Shown here piece after piece: positions 44,867 through 53,968 of a DNA stretch of 64,000 bases. Every line of letters begins with the position of its first letter. The stretch's first letter is position 1. The notes beneath the pieces were generated by a model that was not told where the DNA came from, searched no databases, and was given only the letters and a program-made list of their open reading frames with translations. Source of the DNA: Salinimicrobium sp035607535 (GTDB lineage Bacteria; Bacteroidota; Bacteroidia; Flavobacteriales; Flavobacteriaceae); contig NZ_JAYDZX010000003.1 of NCBI RefSeq assembly GCF_035607535.1, forward strand, positions 297,106 through 361,105, read 5' to 3'. The translations under genes were made by a program, and so were the position numbers.

Positions 44867-46651
44867 ATGCGCGATCTCTACTTCCTTCTCATCCTCCTTT
44901 TCACGGTTATTTCAGGCTATTCCCAGTCAGAACAACTGGCGAAGAACTATTTCGACCGCGGAGAATTTGAAAAGGCAGAGAACATCTACGAAAAGCTGCT
45001 GAAGCAGGAGCCTTATAACGCTTCTTTTTTCTACGGATTAATAGCCACCTACCAGCAACTTGAAAAATATAATCAGGCAGAAAAACTGCTGAAGGAGCGG
45101 GTGAACAACACTGCCAATGCACCGCACTACCTGGTGGAACTGGGTCATAATTATGAGCTGCAGGGGAACGCTTCTCAGGCCGATCAATTTTATGCCGAAG
45201 CTTTAAGAGCTATAGAATCCCGACCCAATTATGCTTTTTCCATTGCCCGATCCTTTGAAAAGTACAGTAAACTTGATCGTGCCGTAACGGCTTATGAACT
45301 GGGAATGAAAATGAATCCCGATGCCGAATACAATATTCAGCTTGCGAGGCTTTACGGGGAGCAGGGCGAAATCGAAAAAATGTTCAGTAATTACATCGAC
45401 GTGCTGGGCAATAATCCGAATCTCCTGCCCGGGGTGAGCCGCATTTACGGGCAGTTCATTACAGATGATCCTAAAAATGAAGCAAACCTTATCTTTAGGA
45501 AATTGCTTCTTAAAAGACTTCAGGAGGATCAGAATATCTTGTACAACGGTATGTTGAGCTGGCTGTTTGTGCAGCAAAAGGAATATCAAAAGGCATTTCA
45601 GCAAGAGAAGGCAATCTACCGCCGGTCTGGTCAGGGATTGGGCGCGATCCTTCGGCTTACGGTAATGGCGCGGGAAGAGGGGCAACCTGCAACGGCGCTT
45701 GAAGTCCTGGATTTTGTTATTGCTGAAGCTCCCAATGAAGATCTGAAACTTCAGGCGCATCAGCTAAGATTGAATATCCTGCAGGAGACTCTTCCGCAGG
45801 AAAAATATTCGGAAATAGAGGCAGGTTATAATACCCTTTTTGAGACCTATGGAAGTGGTTCCCAAATGTTGTCCCTGTACATCGACTACGCCAATTTTCT
45901 TGCCTTTAAGCAGCAAAAGATTTCTGAAGCTGAAGTAGTGCTGCGCAATTTCCTGGACCGGGATCTAAAGAAGCTGGAAGAAGCAGCTTTAAAAATGGCA
46001 TTGGCAGACATTCTTGTGCTGGACGAGAAATTTAATCAGGCTTTGATCTATTATTCCCAGGTGCAGAACCTGGTGGAAAACGATGTGATCGCACAGATGG
46101 CAAGATTTAAGGTGGCAAAAACGAGTTATTACAAGGGGGATTTCGATTGGGCTACAATTCAGCTGGATGTATTGAAGTCGGCAACTTCCCAGCTCATCTC
46201 AAATGATGCCATGGAACTCAGCCTGCTAATAAGCGAAAATTCGCAGGAGGACAGTACGAGAACTGCCTTAAAGAAGTACGCGCGTGCCGATCTTCTGGCA
46301 TTTCAGGAAAAGAACAGCAAGGCGATTGAGGTCCTGGATTCTGTTTTGACTCAGCACAAAGGCGAGAAAATAGAAGATGATGCGCTTTTAAAACAGGCGG
46401 GGCTTTATGAGCAGGCCCGGGAATATGCTAAGGCCGAAAAGAACTATCTAGCAATAATTGAGCATTATAAAAATGGGGTTTTAGGGGATAATGCGCATTT
46501 TTATCTCGCCGAACTCTATGCCGACAAACTGGAAGAACCCGGGAAGGCGCAGGAGTTTTATGAAAAAATTATCTTTAATTACGCCGATAGTATTTACTTT
46601 GTCGACGCCCGGAAAAAATTCCGGCAATTACGGGGGGACGAACTGGAATAA
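44867..46651 (+). CDS. Exported tetratricopeptide-repeat protein
   Basis: 594 residues. The signal peptide ends SGYSQ. The rest is helical TPR units from end to end (AKNYFDRGEFEKAENIYEKLLKQEP, LAELYADKLEEPGKAQEFYEKII), so it is a periplasmic scaffold or outer-membrane-associated adaptor. No enzymatic motif. It lies between serS and DUF4286/rsmA, an order I recognise as conserved in Flavobacteriia; the role is not known to me. A near-promoter TATCTTTAT lies just upstream. Confidence 0.85.
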   Translation: MRDLYFLLILLFTVISGYSQSEQLAKNYFDRGEFEKAENIYEKLLKQEPYNASFFYGLIATYQQLEKYNQAEKLLKERVNNTANAPHYLVELGHNYELQGNASQADQFYAEALRAIESRPNYAFSIARSFEKYSKLDRAVTAYELGMKMNPDAEYNIQLARLYGEQGEIEKMFSNYIDVLGNNPNLLPGVSRIYGQFITDDPKNEANLIFRKLLLKRLQEDQNILYNGMLSWLFVQQKEYQKAFQQEKAIYRRSGQGLGAILRLTVMAREEGQPATALEVLDFVIAEAPNEDLKLQAHQLRLNILQETLPQEKYSEIEAGYNTLFETYGSGSQMLSLYIDYANFLAFKQQKISEAEVVLRNFLDRDLKKLEEAALKMALADILVLDEKFNQALIYYSQVQNLVENDVIAQMARFKVAKTSYYKGDFDWATIQLDVLKSATSQLISNDAMELSLLISENSQEDSTRTALKKYARADLLAFQEKNSKAIEVLDSVLTQHKGEKIEDDALLKQAGLYEQAREYAKAEKNYLAIIEHYKNGVLGDNAHFYLAELYADKLEEPGKAQEFYEKIIFNYADSIYFVDARKKFRQLRGDELE

Positions 46652-46695
46652 GCATTCATTTGGCAGCGTTCCTGCCGCAAAATTATTAGCATCTT

Positions 46696-47004
46696 ATGTA
46701 TATCTACAACGTCACTATAAATATTCAGGAAGATATCCACGATGAGTGGGTGGAATGGATGAAAAAAGAACACATTCCTGATATGCTCAACACCGGAAAA
46801 TTCATAAAAGCCCTAATGACGCGGGTGATGGTGAACGAGGAAATGGGAGGGGTGACCTATTCTGTTCAGTACACTACCGAGAGTAAGCAGATGCTGCAGC
46901 GGTATTACGACGAAGATGCCAAAACCTTGCGAAGCAAAACAGCTCCTTTTGAAGGGAAATTCGTAGCCTTCAGGACGGAACTGGAGATCATCAGCGAGCA
47001 ATAA
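46696..47004 (+). CDS. DUF4286 small protein
   Basis: 102 residues. Soluble ferredoxin-like (dimeric alpha/beta barrel) fold suggested by MYIYNVTINIQEDIHDEWVEWMKKEHIPDML and a second strand pair GVTYSVQYTT. Recognised as the DUF4286 family; no known activity. rsmA begins 15 bases after its stop, so it is co-transcribed with a ribosome-maturation gene. Confidence 0.82.
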   Translation: MYIYNVTINIQEDIHDEWVEWMKKEHIPDMLNTGKFIKALMTRVMVNEEMGGVTYSVQYTTESKQMLQRYYDEDAKTLRSKTAPFEGKFVAFRTELEIISEQ

Positions 47005-47019
47005 GAATCCCACCTTTAT

Positions 47020-47862
47020 ATGAAGAAGAATTACAAAAAGAAAGGTGGGAAACACCAGCATGCGGCTGCGCATGCACCTCAGGAAGGGGACGTAAGGGCG
47101 AAGAAACATCTTGGTCAGCACTTCCTTACAGATGAATCTGTTGCCGAAAGAATTGCAGATACTCTCACCTACAAAGGATATCCTCACGTTCTGGAGATTG
47201 GTCCGGGAATGGGCGTGCTCACAAAATACCTGCTCAGGAAGGATGCTGATATTCATGTCATTGAAATCGATACAGAAAGTGTGGCCTATCTTCACGAGCA
47301 TTATCCTGCACTCGAAGGAAAGATCCATGAAAAGGACTTTTTAAAGTACGATATCAGCGAAGTTTTTAAGCAGGATCAATTGGCCATCATCGGGAACTTT
47401 CCTTACAATATTTCTTCGCAGATCGTTTTTAAGATGCTGGAGCTTCGGGAGTATATTCCGGAGTTTTCGGGGATGTTTCAGAAGGAAGTTGCACAAAGGA
47501 TCTGCGAAAAAGAGGGAAGTAAGACCTACGGGATCCTCTCTGTTCTGGTACAGGCTTTTTACGAGGCGGAATATCTTTTTACCGTGCCGCCTTCAGTATT
47601 TAATCCGCCTCCAAAAGTGGATAGCGGCGTGCTTCGGCTAACCAGGAAAGAAGTGCTTTCCCTGCCCTGCGATGAAAAACTGTTTTTCCGAGTGGTAAAG
47701 ACTGCTTTTCAGCAACGAAGAAAGACTCTAAGAAACAGTCTGAAAATCTTCGATCTTCCTGAAAATATTAAAGAAGATAGTATCTTTGGCTTGCGCCCGG
47801 AGCAGCTGAGTACTGCCCGGTTCATTGAACTTACACAAAAGATCCAGCCTTATGCAGTTTGA
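47020..47862 (+). CDS. rsmA: 16S rRNA dimethyladenosine transferase
   Basis: 280 residues. Dimethylates two adjacent adenines near the 3' end of 16S rRNA. A basic N-terminal tail (KKNYKKKGGKHQHAAA) precedes KKHLGQHFLTD, the SAM site EIGPGMGVLT and the catalytic NFPYN motif; the C-terminal helical domain has FQQRRKTLRNSLK. The gene is also called ksgA; its loss gives kasugamycin resistance. It overlaps mgtE by 11 bases, so translation is coupled. Confidence 0.95.
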   Translation: MKKNYKKKGGKHQHAAAHAPQEGDVRAKKHLGQHFLTDESVAERIADTLTYKGYPHVLEIGPGMGVLTKYLLRKDADIHVIEIDTESVAYLHEHYPALEGKIHEKDFLKYDISEVFKQDQLAIIGNFPYNISSQIVFKMLELREYIPEFSGMFQKEVAQRICEKEGSKTYGILSVLVQAFYEAEYLFTVPPSVFNPPPKVDSGVLRLTRKEVLSLPCDEKLFFRVVKTAFQQRRKTLRNSLKIFDLPENIKEDSIFGLRPEQLSTARFIELTQKIQPYAV

Positions 47863-49204
47863 GGTAAGCGAAGAATATATCGAGCACATTCAGCATCTCA
47901 TTGAAGAGAAGCGCGATGCCGAGCTCCTGCAGCTGCTGGATGAGGTGCACCATGCCGATATTGCCGAGATCATCGACGAACTCGACCTCGACCAGGCAAC
48001 CTATATTATAAAACTGCTTGACAGCACCAAAACTTCCGAGGCCCTTATGGAGCTGGAGGAAGACGTGCGGGAACGTATCCTCGATAATCTTTCGGCCAAA
48101 GAAATTGCCGAAGAACTCGAGAATATGGATACCGATGATGCTGCCGATATCATCGCCGAACTTTCTGAAGAGCGAAAGCAGGAGGTGATCCAGGAAATGA
48201 GCGATGAAGAGCACGCCGAGCATATTGTGGAGCTGCTGCGCTACGACGAGAATTCTGCCGGGGGACTCATGGCAAAGGAGCTTGTGAAAGTCAACGAGAA
48301 CTGGAGTGTTACCGGTTCGCTGGCCGAGATGAAAGCCCAGGGCGAAAATGTTACCCGTGTCCATTCTATCTACGTAGTGGACGACAAGGGAAAACTTAAG
48401 GGCCGACTATCCCTGAAGGACCTGCTCACAGCCTCAAGCAGAGCTAACATCAGCGATGTATTTATAGACAAAGTGGATTATGTTACTGTGCATACAAAAG
48501 GCGAGGAGGTAGCGCGTATCATGCAAAAATATGACCTGGAAGCCATTCCGGTTGTAGATGAAATGGGACGTCTCGTTGGTCGTGTCACCATTGATGATAT
48601 TGTGGATTTCATTCGGGATGAAGCCGAAAGAGATTACCAGATGGCTGCCGGTATATCTGAAGACGTGGAGGCCGATGATTCTATTCTACGGCTTACCCGT
48701 GCAAGATTACCCTGGCTAATTCTGGCGCTTCTGGGCGGTTTTGTCTCTGTGACCGTATTGGGAACCTTTGATGCCGCCATGCAGGAGCATGCCGCACTTT
48801 TCTTTTTTGTTCCGCTTATTGCGGCAATGGCAGGGAACGTGGGCGTACAATCGTCGGCAATTGTACTGCAGGGTCTGGCGAATCAAAGCCTGAGTGGTTC
48901 TCTTTGGAACCGACTCATAAAAGAAATCCTGCTTAGCCTCCTGAACGGCGCTGCCCTCGCACTGCTACTTATCATCGGCGGAATTTTCCTGTTGGGCTTC
49001 GACTTCTGGTTTGGCCTTACCGTTGGAATTTCCCTGGTTTCGGTGATCGTGATAGCTTCTTTGATCGGGACCTTTGTTCCTATTATTCTTGATAAATTCG
49101 GGATTGATCCGGCGATGGCGACCGGTCCTTTTATTACCACCAGTAATGACATTTTTGGGATCCTTATTTACTTTACAATCGCAAAAATGATTCTAGGCTT
49201 TTAA
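47852..49204 (+). CDS. mgtE: Magnesium transporter MgtE
   Basis: 450 residues from the ATG at 47852; a longer start at 47825 lies within rsmA. An acidic helical N domain (about 1-125) is followed by two CBS domains (about 130-255, the magnesium-sensing part) and five membrane helices (about 280-450) with the pore motif AAMAGNVGVQSSAI. Carries Mg2+ across the inner membrane and closes when the inside level is high. Full length. Followed by a 671-base gap that holds a folded tandem repeat. Confidence 0.94.
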   Translation: MQFEVSEEYIEHIQHLIEEKRDAELLQLLDEVHHADIAEIIDELDLDQATYIIKLLDSTKTSEALMELEEDVRERILDNLSAKEIAEELENMDTDDAADIIAELSEERKQEVIQEMSDEEHAEHIVELLRYDENSAGGLMAKELVKVNENWSVTGSLAEMKAQGENVTRVHSIYVVDDKGKLKGRLSLKDLLTASSRANISDVFIDKVDYVTVHTKGEEVARIMQKYDLEAIPVVDEMGRLVGRVTIDDIVDFIRDEAERDYQMAAGISEDVEADDSILRLTRARLPWLILALLGGFVSVTVLGTFDAAMQEHAALFFFVPLIAAMAGNVGVQSSAIVLQGLANQSLSGSLWNRLIKEILLSLLNGAALALLLIIGGIFLLGFDFWFGLTVGISLVSVIVIASLIGTFVPIILDKFGIDPAMATGPFITTSNDIFGILIYFTIAKMILGF

Positions 49205-49875
49205 AGAGCCTAAATTCCAGGCATTTACCCGCCGGAGCTTCAGCGTAGGTGGGCCAAATTTTGAATACCAAATTCCAGGCGCCAAATTCTAAAGCTTAAA
49301 GATTTGCCAAAGTTTTGGCAAAATTATGAAAATCAAACTTTCTCCACACCTGACTATTTGTTTACATGGACTTTGGTAAATCTGAAGGAGCTCCTTTAAA
49401 GTAGATTTACGAAAGTACTCTCCCAAGAAATTTAGTTTGATCTAAGAACCAGGTTTTACCATTCATAGGAACTTTGGCAAATCTGGAGCTGTTTTCCTGT
49501 TTAGATTTGCCAAAGTTTTCAAATTCTTGAAAACCAAACTTTCTCCAGACCTGACTATTTGTTTAAATGGACTTTGGTAAATCTGGAGGAGCTGCTTTAA
49601 AGTAGTTTTACCAAAGTACTCTCCCAGAACCTTCTGTTCGATCTAGGAAATAGATCTTACCATTCATAGGAACTTTGGCAAATCTGGAGCTGTTTCCTGT
49701 TCAGATTTGCCAAAGTTTTAAAATCATGCAAACCAAAGATTCTCCACACCTGACTATTTGTTTACATGGACTTGGGTAAATCTGAAGATGTTCCGCTAAA
49801 AACATGTAAAAAAGTTACCCATGTATCCTCTCCAATTTTCTATGTAAATTGCTTCTTCATTAATATGTTCCAAAA
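49205..49875. other. Long non-coding gap between mgtE and cupin gene
   Basis: No gene seen. It holds an ACCAAATTCCAGGC phrase shared with 27.9 kb (near 49268), the 200-bp tandem repeat at 49301-49800, and an exact dispersed palindrome overlapping the cupin start codon. Confidence 0.7.
49301..49800. repeat. 200-bp tandem repeat built of two long hairpins
   Basis: Two full units and part of a third; the unit boundary GATTTGCCAAAG recurs at 49301, 49504 and 49704. Hairpin A: AACTTTGGCAAATCT pairs with AGATTTGCCAAAGTT (near 49470-49518 and 49671-49718). Hairpin B: GGACTTTGGTAAATCT pairs with TTTTACCAAAGTACTC-type arms (49369-49419, 49570-49621). Between them are conserved blocks such as CTCCACACCTGACTATTTG and TTACCATTCATAGG. 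The third B arm is diverged. No open frame runs through it. Confidence 0.85.
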
Positions 49876-49885
49876 ATGTCATTTT
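49873..49885. repeat. Dispersed palindrome AAAATGTCATTTT over a start codon
   Basis: Exact core copy; the ATG of the cupin gene (49876) is inside it. Confidence 0.7.
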
Positions 49886-50250
49886 CAACACCCATTGATC
49901 CCAAAGAAAAATTAACCAAATTCAGCAACCACTGGCATCCGCGGCAAATAGGAATTGTGAATGACATGCAGGTGCTGGTGGCGAAGGTAAAAGACGAATT
50001 CGTTTGGCATCAGCACGATGAGGAAGACGAGTTGTTTCAGGTGTTGAAGGGGACTTTGTACCTTCAGTTTGAAGATCGAACAGAAACTGTAAAGGAAGGG
50101 GAGATCATCATTGTTCCCAAAGGTGTGAAGCACTGCCCAATGACCAAAAACGGGGAAGAAGTCCATATCATGCTCTTCGAAAAGTTGAGTACCAAACACA
50201 CCGGAGACGTGAAAGACAGCCTCACCCAATCTGACTATCCAAAAATCTGA
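49876..50250 (+). CDS. Cupin-domain protein
   Basis: 124 residues. Single small cupin barrel: VWHQHDEEDELFQVLKGTLYLQF provides the metal-binding His/His/Glu of cupin motif 1, and PKGVKHCPM the last His of motif 2. Such proteins bind Fe, Mn or Zn; small members serve as isomerases, dioxygenases or sensors, and the exact role is not readable. The ATG at 49876 is inside a dispersed palindrome. A hydroxyacid dehydrogenase gene follows after 6 bases, so the two are co-transcribed. Confidence 0.8.
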   Translation: MSFSTPIDPKEKLTKFSNHWHPRQIGIVNDMQVLVAKVKDEFVWHQHDEEDELFQVLKGTLYLQFEDRTETVKEGEIIIVPKGVKHCPMTKNGEEVHIMLFEKLSTKHTGDVKDSLTQSDYPKI

Positions 50251-50256
50251 TTTTTC

Positions 50257-51204
50257 ATGATCATTCTTCACGCCGACTCCAACCATCCTACGCTTATACA
50301 ACAACTCGAGGTGGCCGGGCATCACAACATTGAAGCCTATGACCAAACTGAGCAGGAGATCCTGGAAAATCAGCATCTGTACGATGGGATCGTGATAAGA
50401 AGTCGGTTCAAAATAGGAAAAGAATTTCTTGATGCCGCACCCAATCTAAAGTTCATCGCCCGCGTGGGCGCCGGACTTGAAAGTATAGACGTGGAATACG
50501 CAGAAAAGCGCGGAGTGAAACTCTTTTCTGCTCCCGAAGGCAACCGGAATGCCGTTGGTGAACATGCACTAGGAATGCTGCTTTCCCTGTTCAACAAACT
50601 CAACCAAGCAGACCGGCAGGTGCGGGAAGGTTTGTGGTATAGAGAAGCTAACCGCGGAGTAGAACTGGAAGGAAAAACTGTCGGTATCATTGGCTACGGA
50701 AATATGGGCAGGTCTTTTGCTAAAAAGCTGCAGGGTTTTGATGTAAAGGTGCTCTGTTATGACATTTTAGAGGGGGTAGGAGATGAGCATGCCGAACAGG
50801 TTTCTTTGGAAGATTTCAGAAAGGAATGTGATGTGGTCAGCCTGCACACACCCTGGACGCCGGAAACGAATCGAATGATCGACAAAGATTTCATTGCAGC
50901 TTTTACAAAACCCTTCTGGCTGCTCAACACCGCCCGCGGTAAAAGTGTGGTGACCGAAGATCTCGTGGAAGCTTTACAGGCGGGTAAAATACTGGGAGCA
51001 GGACTTGATGTACTGGAGTATGAAAAAGGCTCTTTTGAAAGCCTCTTTTCGGAAGGTGCCGAGATGCCCCAAGCGCTTCAGGAATTGCTGGTGATGCCTA
51101 ACGTACTGCTCAGTCCGCACGTGGCCGGATGGACGGTGGAATCTCACAGGAAACTGGCAGATACTATTGCGCATAAGATCACAGATCATTTTAAGGATAT
51201 ATAA
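50257..51204 (+). CDS. D-2-hydroxyacid dehydrogenase (SerA-like, short)
   Basis: 315 residues. NAD-dependent D-isomer 2-hydroxyacid dehydrogenase, close in type to the catalytic part of 3-phosphoglycerate dehydrogenase but without the regulatory ACT domain. Motifs: RVGAGLESIDVEYA (substrate loop), VGIIGYGNMGRSFAKKL (NAD-binding Rossmann), LLNTARGKSVVTEDLVEAL (catalytic Arg region), the downstream Glu in GAGLDVLEYE and LSPHVAGWT with the catalytic His. Whether it makes serine or acts on other hydroxy acids cannot be told. Second gene after the cupin. Confidence 0.88.
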   Translation: MIILHADSNHPTLIQQLEVAGHHNIEAYDQTEQEILENQHLYDGIVIRSRFKIGKEFLDAAPNLKFIARVGAGLESIDVEYAEKRGVKLFSAPEGNRNAVGEHALGMLLSLFNKLNQADRQVREGLWYREANRGVELEGKTVGIIGYGNMGRSFAKKLQGFDVKVLCYDILEGVGDEHAEQVSLEDFRKECDVVSLHTPWTPETNRMIDKDFIAAFTKPFWLLNTARGKSVVTEDLVEALQAGKILGAGLDVLEYEKGSFESLFSEGAEMPQALQELLVMPNVLLSPHVAGWTVESHRKLADTIAHKITDHFKDI

Positions 51205-51238
51205 AAAACTAAAAGACCGTTTGAAAGTTCCATTTTTC

Positions 51239-51308
51239 GTCAAGCTGAACTTGTTTCAGCTTCCAGTCTAGTGGGAATTTAAGATCCTGAAATAATTTCA
51301 GGATGACG
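51239..51308. repeat. Bacteroidota-type palindromic intergenic repeat
   Basis: Two hairpins, AAGCTGAAC/GTTTCAGCTT and ATCCTGAAAT/ATTTCAGGAT, enclosed by GTCA and TGAC ends. This CTGAA/TTCAG build is common between genes in this phylum. Confidence 0.7.
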
Positions 51309-51349
51309 TATTACTTTCAGAAAAACTCTCGGTCTAAACCAAAAGAAAC

Positions 51350-51736
51350 ATGAAAAAAAGAGTAACCGGGATCGGCGGGATCTTCTTTAAGACCAAGGAT
51401 CCTAAAGCCACCAAAGATTGGTACAGCAAACATTTAGGGTTAAATACAGACCAGTGGGGGAGCACCTTTTGGTGGAAGGACAAGGAAGGGAATGACTGCT
51501 CCACCCAATGGAGCCCGATGAAGGACGACACCGACTATTATGAGCCTTCAAAAAAGCAGTTTGTGGTCAACTACCGGGTGGAGAACCTGGAAGAGTTGCT
51601 GAAGGAACTGGAGAAGGAGGGCGTGGAGATCGTGGGAGAAATGCAGACCTTCGACTACGGAAAATTCGGTTGGATCATGGATCCCGATGGCAATAAGATC
51701 GAGCTGTGGGAGCCAATTGACAAAGCTTTTTTATAG
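51350..51736 (+). CDS. VOC-superfamily (glyoxalase-like) protein
   Basis: 128 residues. Two beta-alpha-beta-beta-beta modules: GIGGIFFKTKDPKATKDWYSKHLGL and VVNYRVENLEELLKELEKEGVEIVGE, ending FGWIMDPDGNKIELWEP, the usual C-terminal metal-site strand. A putative small dioxygenase/isomerase or resistance-type binding protein; substrate unknown. It is the last plus-strand gene before the all-minus block of small genes. Confidence 0.82.
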   Translation: MKKRVTGIGGIFFKTKDPKATKDWYSKHLGLNTDQWGSTFWWKDKEGNDCSTQWSPMKDDTDYYEPSKKQFVVNYRVENLEELLKELEKEGVEIVGEMQTFDYGKFGWIMDPDGNKIELWEPIDKAFL

Positions 51737-51741
51737 CAGCC

Positions 51742-52182
51742 TTAGCGTTTGTAGAAAATATAATCGGTGGTGATAGGAGTGATCCCGCTTTTTCTGAGGT
51801 CCGCTATCACCTGACCTCTATGGTGGGTGCTGTGATTTGAAATGTGAAACAGAATTTCCCCAATGCTGTTGGTGAATTCCATGCCTTTTGAATTTCTGTA
51901 TTTGATCTTCCTGTCGAAATCATTGGCCGAAATTATATCAAGAGTTCTATGGTGGTTTTGATGGGTTATGCGCAGGCAATCTTCCAAAGAATAGGTGTCG
52001 TGCACCCCAAACTCCTTTTCACCTGTAATTCTCGCATTCCATATTTGATGTGCATTGAGTAAATGACAAAACAGGGGTAAAGTCGCGGGCGGGAGAGCAT
52101 CCTTGTTCTCTATTAGCTGATCGATCAATTGCCTGTTGAAATGCTGATGGTACTGGAAAATATCAGTAAAGAATTCTTTCAT
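51742..52182 (-). CDS. DinB-family protein
   Basis: 146 residues from the ATG at 52182; a TTG seven codons earlier is less likely. Four-helix DinB/YfiT fold with the metal-binding His triad: one in the first third (LFCHLLNAHQIWNARI) and the pair in FHISNHSTHHRGQV. Relatives include thiol-transferases dependent on bacillithiol or similar thiols. No clear partner gene. First of a run of six unrelated small minus-strand gene units. Confidence 0.85.
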   Translation of the reverse strand: MKEFFTDIFQYHQHFNRQLIDQLIENKDALPPATLPLFCHLLNAHQIWNARITGEKEFGVHDTYSLEDCLRITHQNHHRTLDIISANDFDRKIKYRNSKGMEFTNSIGEILFHISNHSTHHRGQVIADLRKSGITPITTDYIFYKR

Positions 52183-52213
52183 TTTATTTGGAGATTTCTT
52201 CAATAAAGGTTAA

Positions 52214-52732
52214 TCATCTATTCTCCTGTAATGATTTTTTAGGGTCCATTTCAGACTTTAATATTTCATCATTCAGGTGCTCCTGGAAAATCCTTAGCAA
52301 ACCATTTTCTTCGCTTCTAATGAAGTACAATAAACCTATGATTGCAATCGGAAAGATCGCAAATTGTACTAAGAAAACCGGTCGATCGAATTTAATGATC
52401 ATCTGTAGCAAAAGGACGAGCATGGGGAAAATGATAAGTAAAGTGGCAAGAAGATCTTTGCTTCTTGTTCTGAGTTCAATTTTAGTTTTGGATTCCTCCA
52501 TTTCAGTTATTCTTCCATAGTAAATGATCTCGCTTTTGGTGTTGGGTCGATTTACATCCCATATTAAGCTGCTGCCGTATGAAAAATTTGAGCTGATTAT
52601 AAAGTTGTCAGCCGTTACCCATTTTAGGTGAAATCTTTCTGGTTTTTCTTTCAAGATCTTCTTCAGCTCCTTCACTTCAATCCTGGCTTCAAGATTTGTA
52701 GTTCTGGAATCATATAGGGAGCGAAACAACAT
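52214..52732 (-). CDS. Hypothetical membrane protein
   Basis: 172 residues. A soluble N-terminal part (about 1-92, MLFRSLYDSRTTNLEARIEVKELKKIL) is followed by two close hydrophobic helices (about 95-112 and 121-138) and a charged tail. Resembles small PH-like membrane-anchored proteins in layout. No family recognised. It lies in the AT-rich minus-strand run. Confidence 0.6.
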   Translation of the reverse strand: MLFRSLYDSRTTNLEARIEVKELKKILKEKPERFHLKWVTADNFIISSNFSYGSSLIWDVNRPNTKSEIIYYGRITEMEESKTKIELRTRSKDLLATLLIIFPMLVLLLQMIIKFDRPVFLVQFAIFPIAIIGLLYFIRSEENGLLRIFQEHLNDEILKSEMDPKKSLQENR

Positions 52733-52790
52733 TTAGCAAGCTGAGGTTAATGGAACGGTGATCTTATTACTACCGTAGTTGGTCTGAGTT

Positions 52791-53180
52791 TTATTTGACG
52801 TCATTATTAATTTCTATCCAGTATCCGTTCGGGTCCTGAAAGTAGATCTGTTTGATCCCATCTTTTCGCACATGAATTTTATTTCGATTATCCTTCCAGT
52901 CATAAAATTCGATTTTTAGCTTCTCCAATTTAGATATAATAGGATCTAGATTGGGTGTGGACAAAGCAAAATGTACAGCTTTATTAATTTTTATTTCAGA
53001 ATCAGGCCGGGGAATTAAATGAAGTTGTTTTTCTTCATTGAGCGATAGCCATCTCGTTTTAGAATCTGAGGCAGTATTCTTAATTTCTTCCAGCTTAAGT
53101 AATTTCTGGTAAAATTCAACAGACTCGTCTACATCTTTTACAGAAAGAGCTATATGATTAAATGATAAGCTGTATGCCAT
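52791..53180 (-). CDS. VOC-superfamily (glyoxalase-like) protein
   Basis: 129 residues. FNHIALSVKDVDESVEFYQKLLKLEEI begins the first module and IYFQDPNGYWIEINNDV closes the second, as in glyoxalase/bleomycin-resistance-type proteins. Distinct from the VOC protein at 51.4 kb. Substrate unknown. Upstream lies a spacer (53222-53315) related to the one at 54.8 kb. Confidence 0.82.
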   Translation of the reverse strand: MAYSLSFNHIALSVKDVDESVEFYQKLLKLEEIKNTASDSKTRWLSLNEEKQLHLIPRPDSEIKINKAVHFALSTPNLDPIISKLEKLKIEFYDWKDNRNKIHVRKDGIKQIYFQDPNGYWIEINNDVK

Positions 53181-53221
53181 TTTTCTGAGGGATTTAAGTA
53201 CTTTGAAAATAGTTCTCCATT

Positions 53222-53315
53222 TGTTGGCGTTAGATGATCTCCTAAATTATACGAATGGTAGCGTATGAAAACAGTGCGAACCGGTGAGGGAGCAGAAAGT
53301 TTCGAATTGAGTCAA
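53222..53315. repeat. Cassette-type spacer A
   Basis: Contains GTATGAAAACAGTGCGAA and TTTCGAATTGAGTC, close to GTATAAAAACAGTGCGAG and TTTCGATTTGAGAC of the spacer at 54813-54947. It sits between the GNAT stop and the VOC start, and is flanked by TTGGCGTT. Confidence 0.6.
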
Positions 53316-53346
53316 GCTTGAGCATCCTGTTATCTTCTGGCCGGTT

Positions 53347-53811
53347 TTATTTAGTCCAATTTATTTTTACAGCTGAGATCTTATTAAGTTCCAGTCTTTG
53401 TTCGTCTAACTTTCTAAATCCGTTTTTCAAATAGAAGATCAAGGGGGACAAATAACGTTCACCATTTTTCTTTTTGTCTGCGTTGTGGTCAATAACCCAT
53501 CCATTTAATTCCTTCTCTTTGTCTTTTGCCAGACTGAGCATTTTTGTGCCCCACCCTTTCCCGTGAAGTTTAGAGTCTAAGATTAACGCGAACCATTTTT
53601 GATTATCACGCATAAAATCAAAGTACCAGCCTTTGATATTCTGATTTTCATCTTTCAAGAGTATATGGGACTGGCCGGTCAAATTCTGAAGGTAAACTTC
53701 AAAATCCGGAAGAGATTTATAACTCAATTTTTCAGGGTATTCATTATTCCATAAATGGAATATTTCCTTTTTATCTGCTTTTGAAAGGCTGCTTCGATTA
53801 ATTAATTCCAC
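53347..53811 (-). CDS. GNAT-family acetyltransferase-like protein
   Basis: 154 residues. GNAT-like fold with ALILDSKLHGKGWGTKMLSLAKD as the acetyl-CoA (Q/RxxGxG/A) region, followed by NGWVIDH and a FYLKNGF strand. The substrate cannot be read. A single gene between two folded spacers in the minus-strand run. Confidence 0.75.
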   Translation of the reverse strand: MELINRSSLSKADKKEIFHLWNNEYPEKLSYKSLPDFEVYLQNLTGQSHILLKDENQNIKGWYFDFMRDNQKWFALILDSKLHGKGWGTKMLSLAKDKEKELNGWVIDHNADKKKNGERYLSPLIFYLKNGFRKLDEQRLELNKISAVKINWTK

Positions 53812-53968
53812 TTTTTAAAGTTATATCAAACCGGCTACATCTCGAAATACGTAAGTTGCGGCTTGGCGACTTGAATTTGTTGTTAAAGACTGCTTTTTAA
53901 AGTAGTCAAAAATGCTATTTTTTGGAGGTATCCTGCAGTTTGGGATATTTATTGTTCGCACTCGTTTT

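Noticed and set aside
49301..49800. CRISPR array
   Set aside because: The units are about 200 bases and are themselves folded; there are no short identical repeats with unique spacers, and no cas genes are present.
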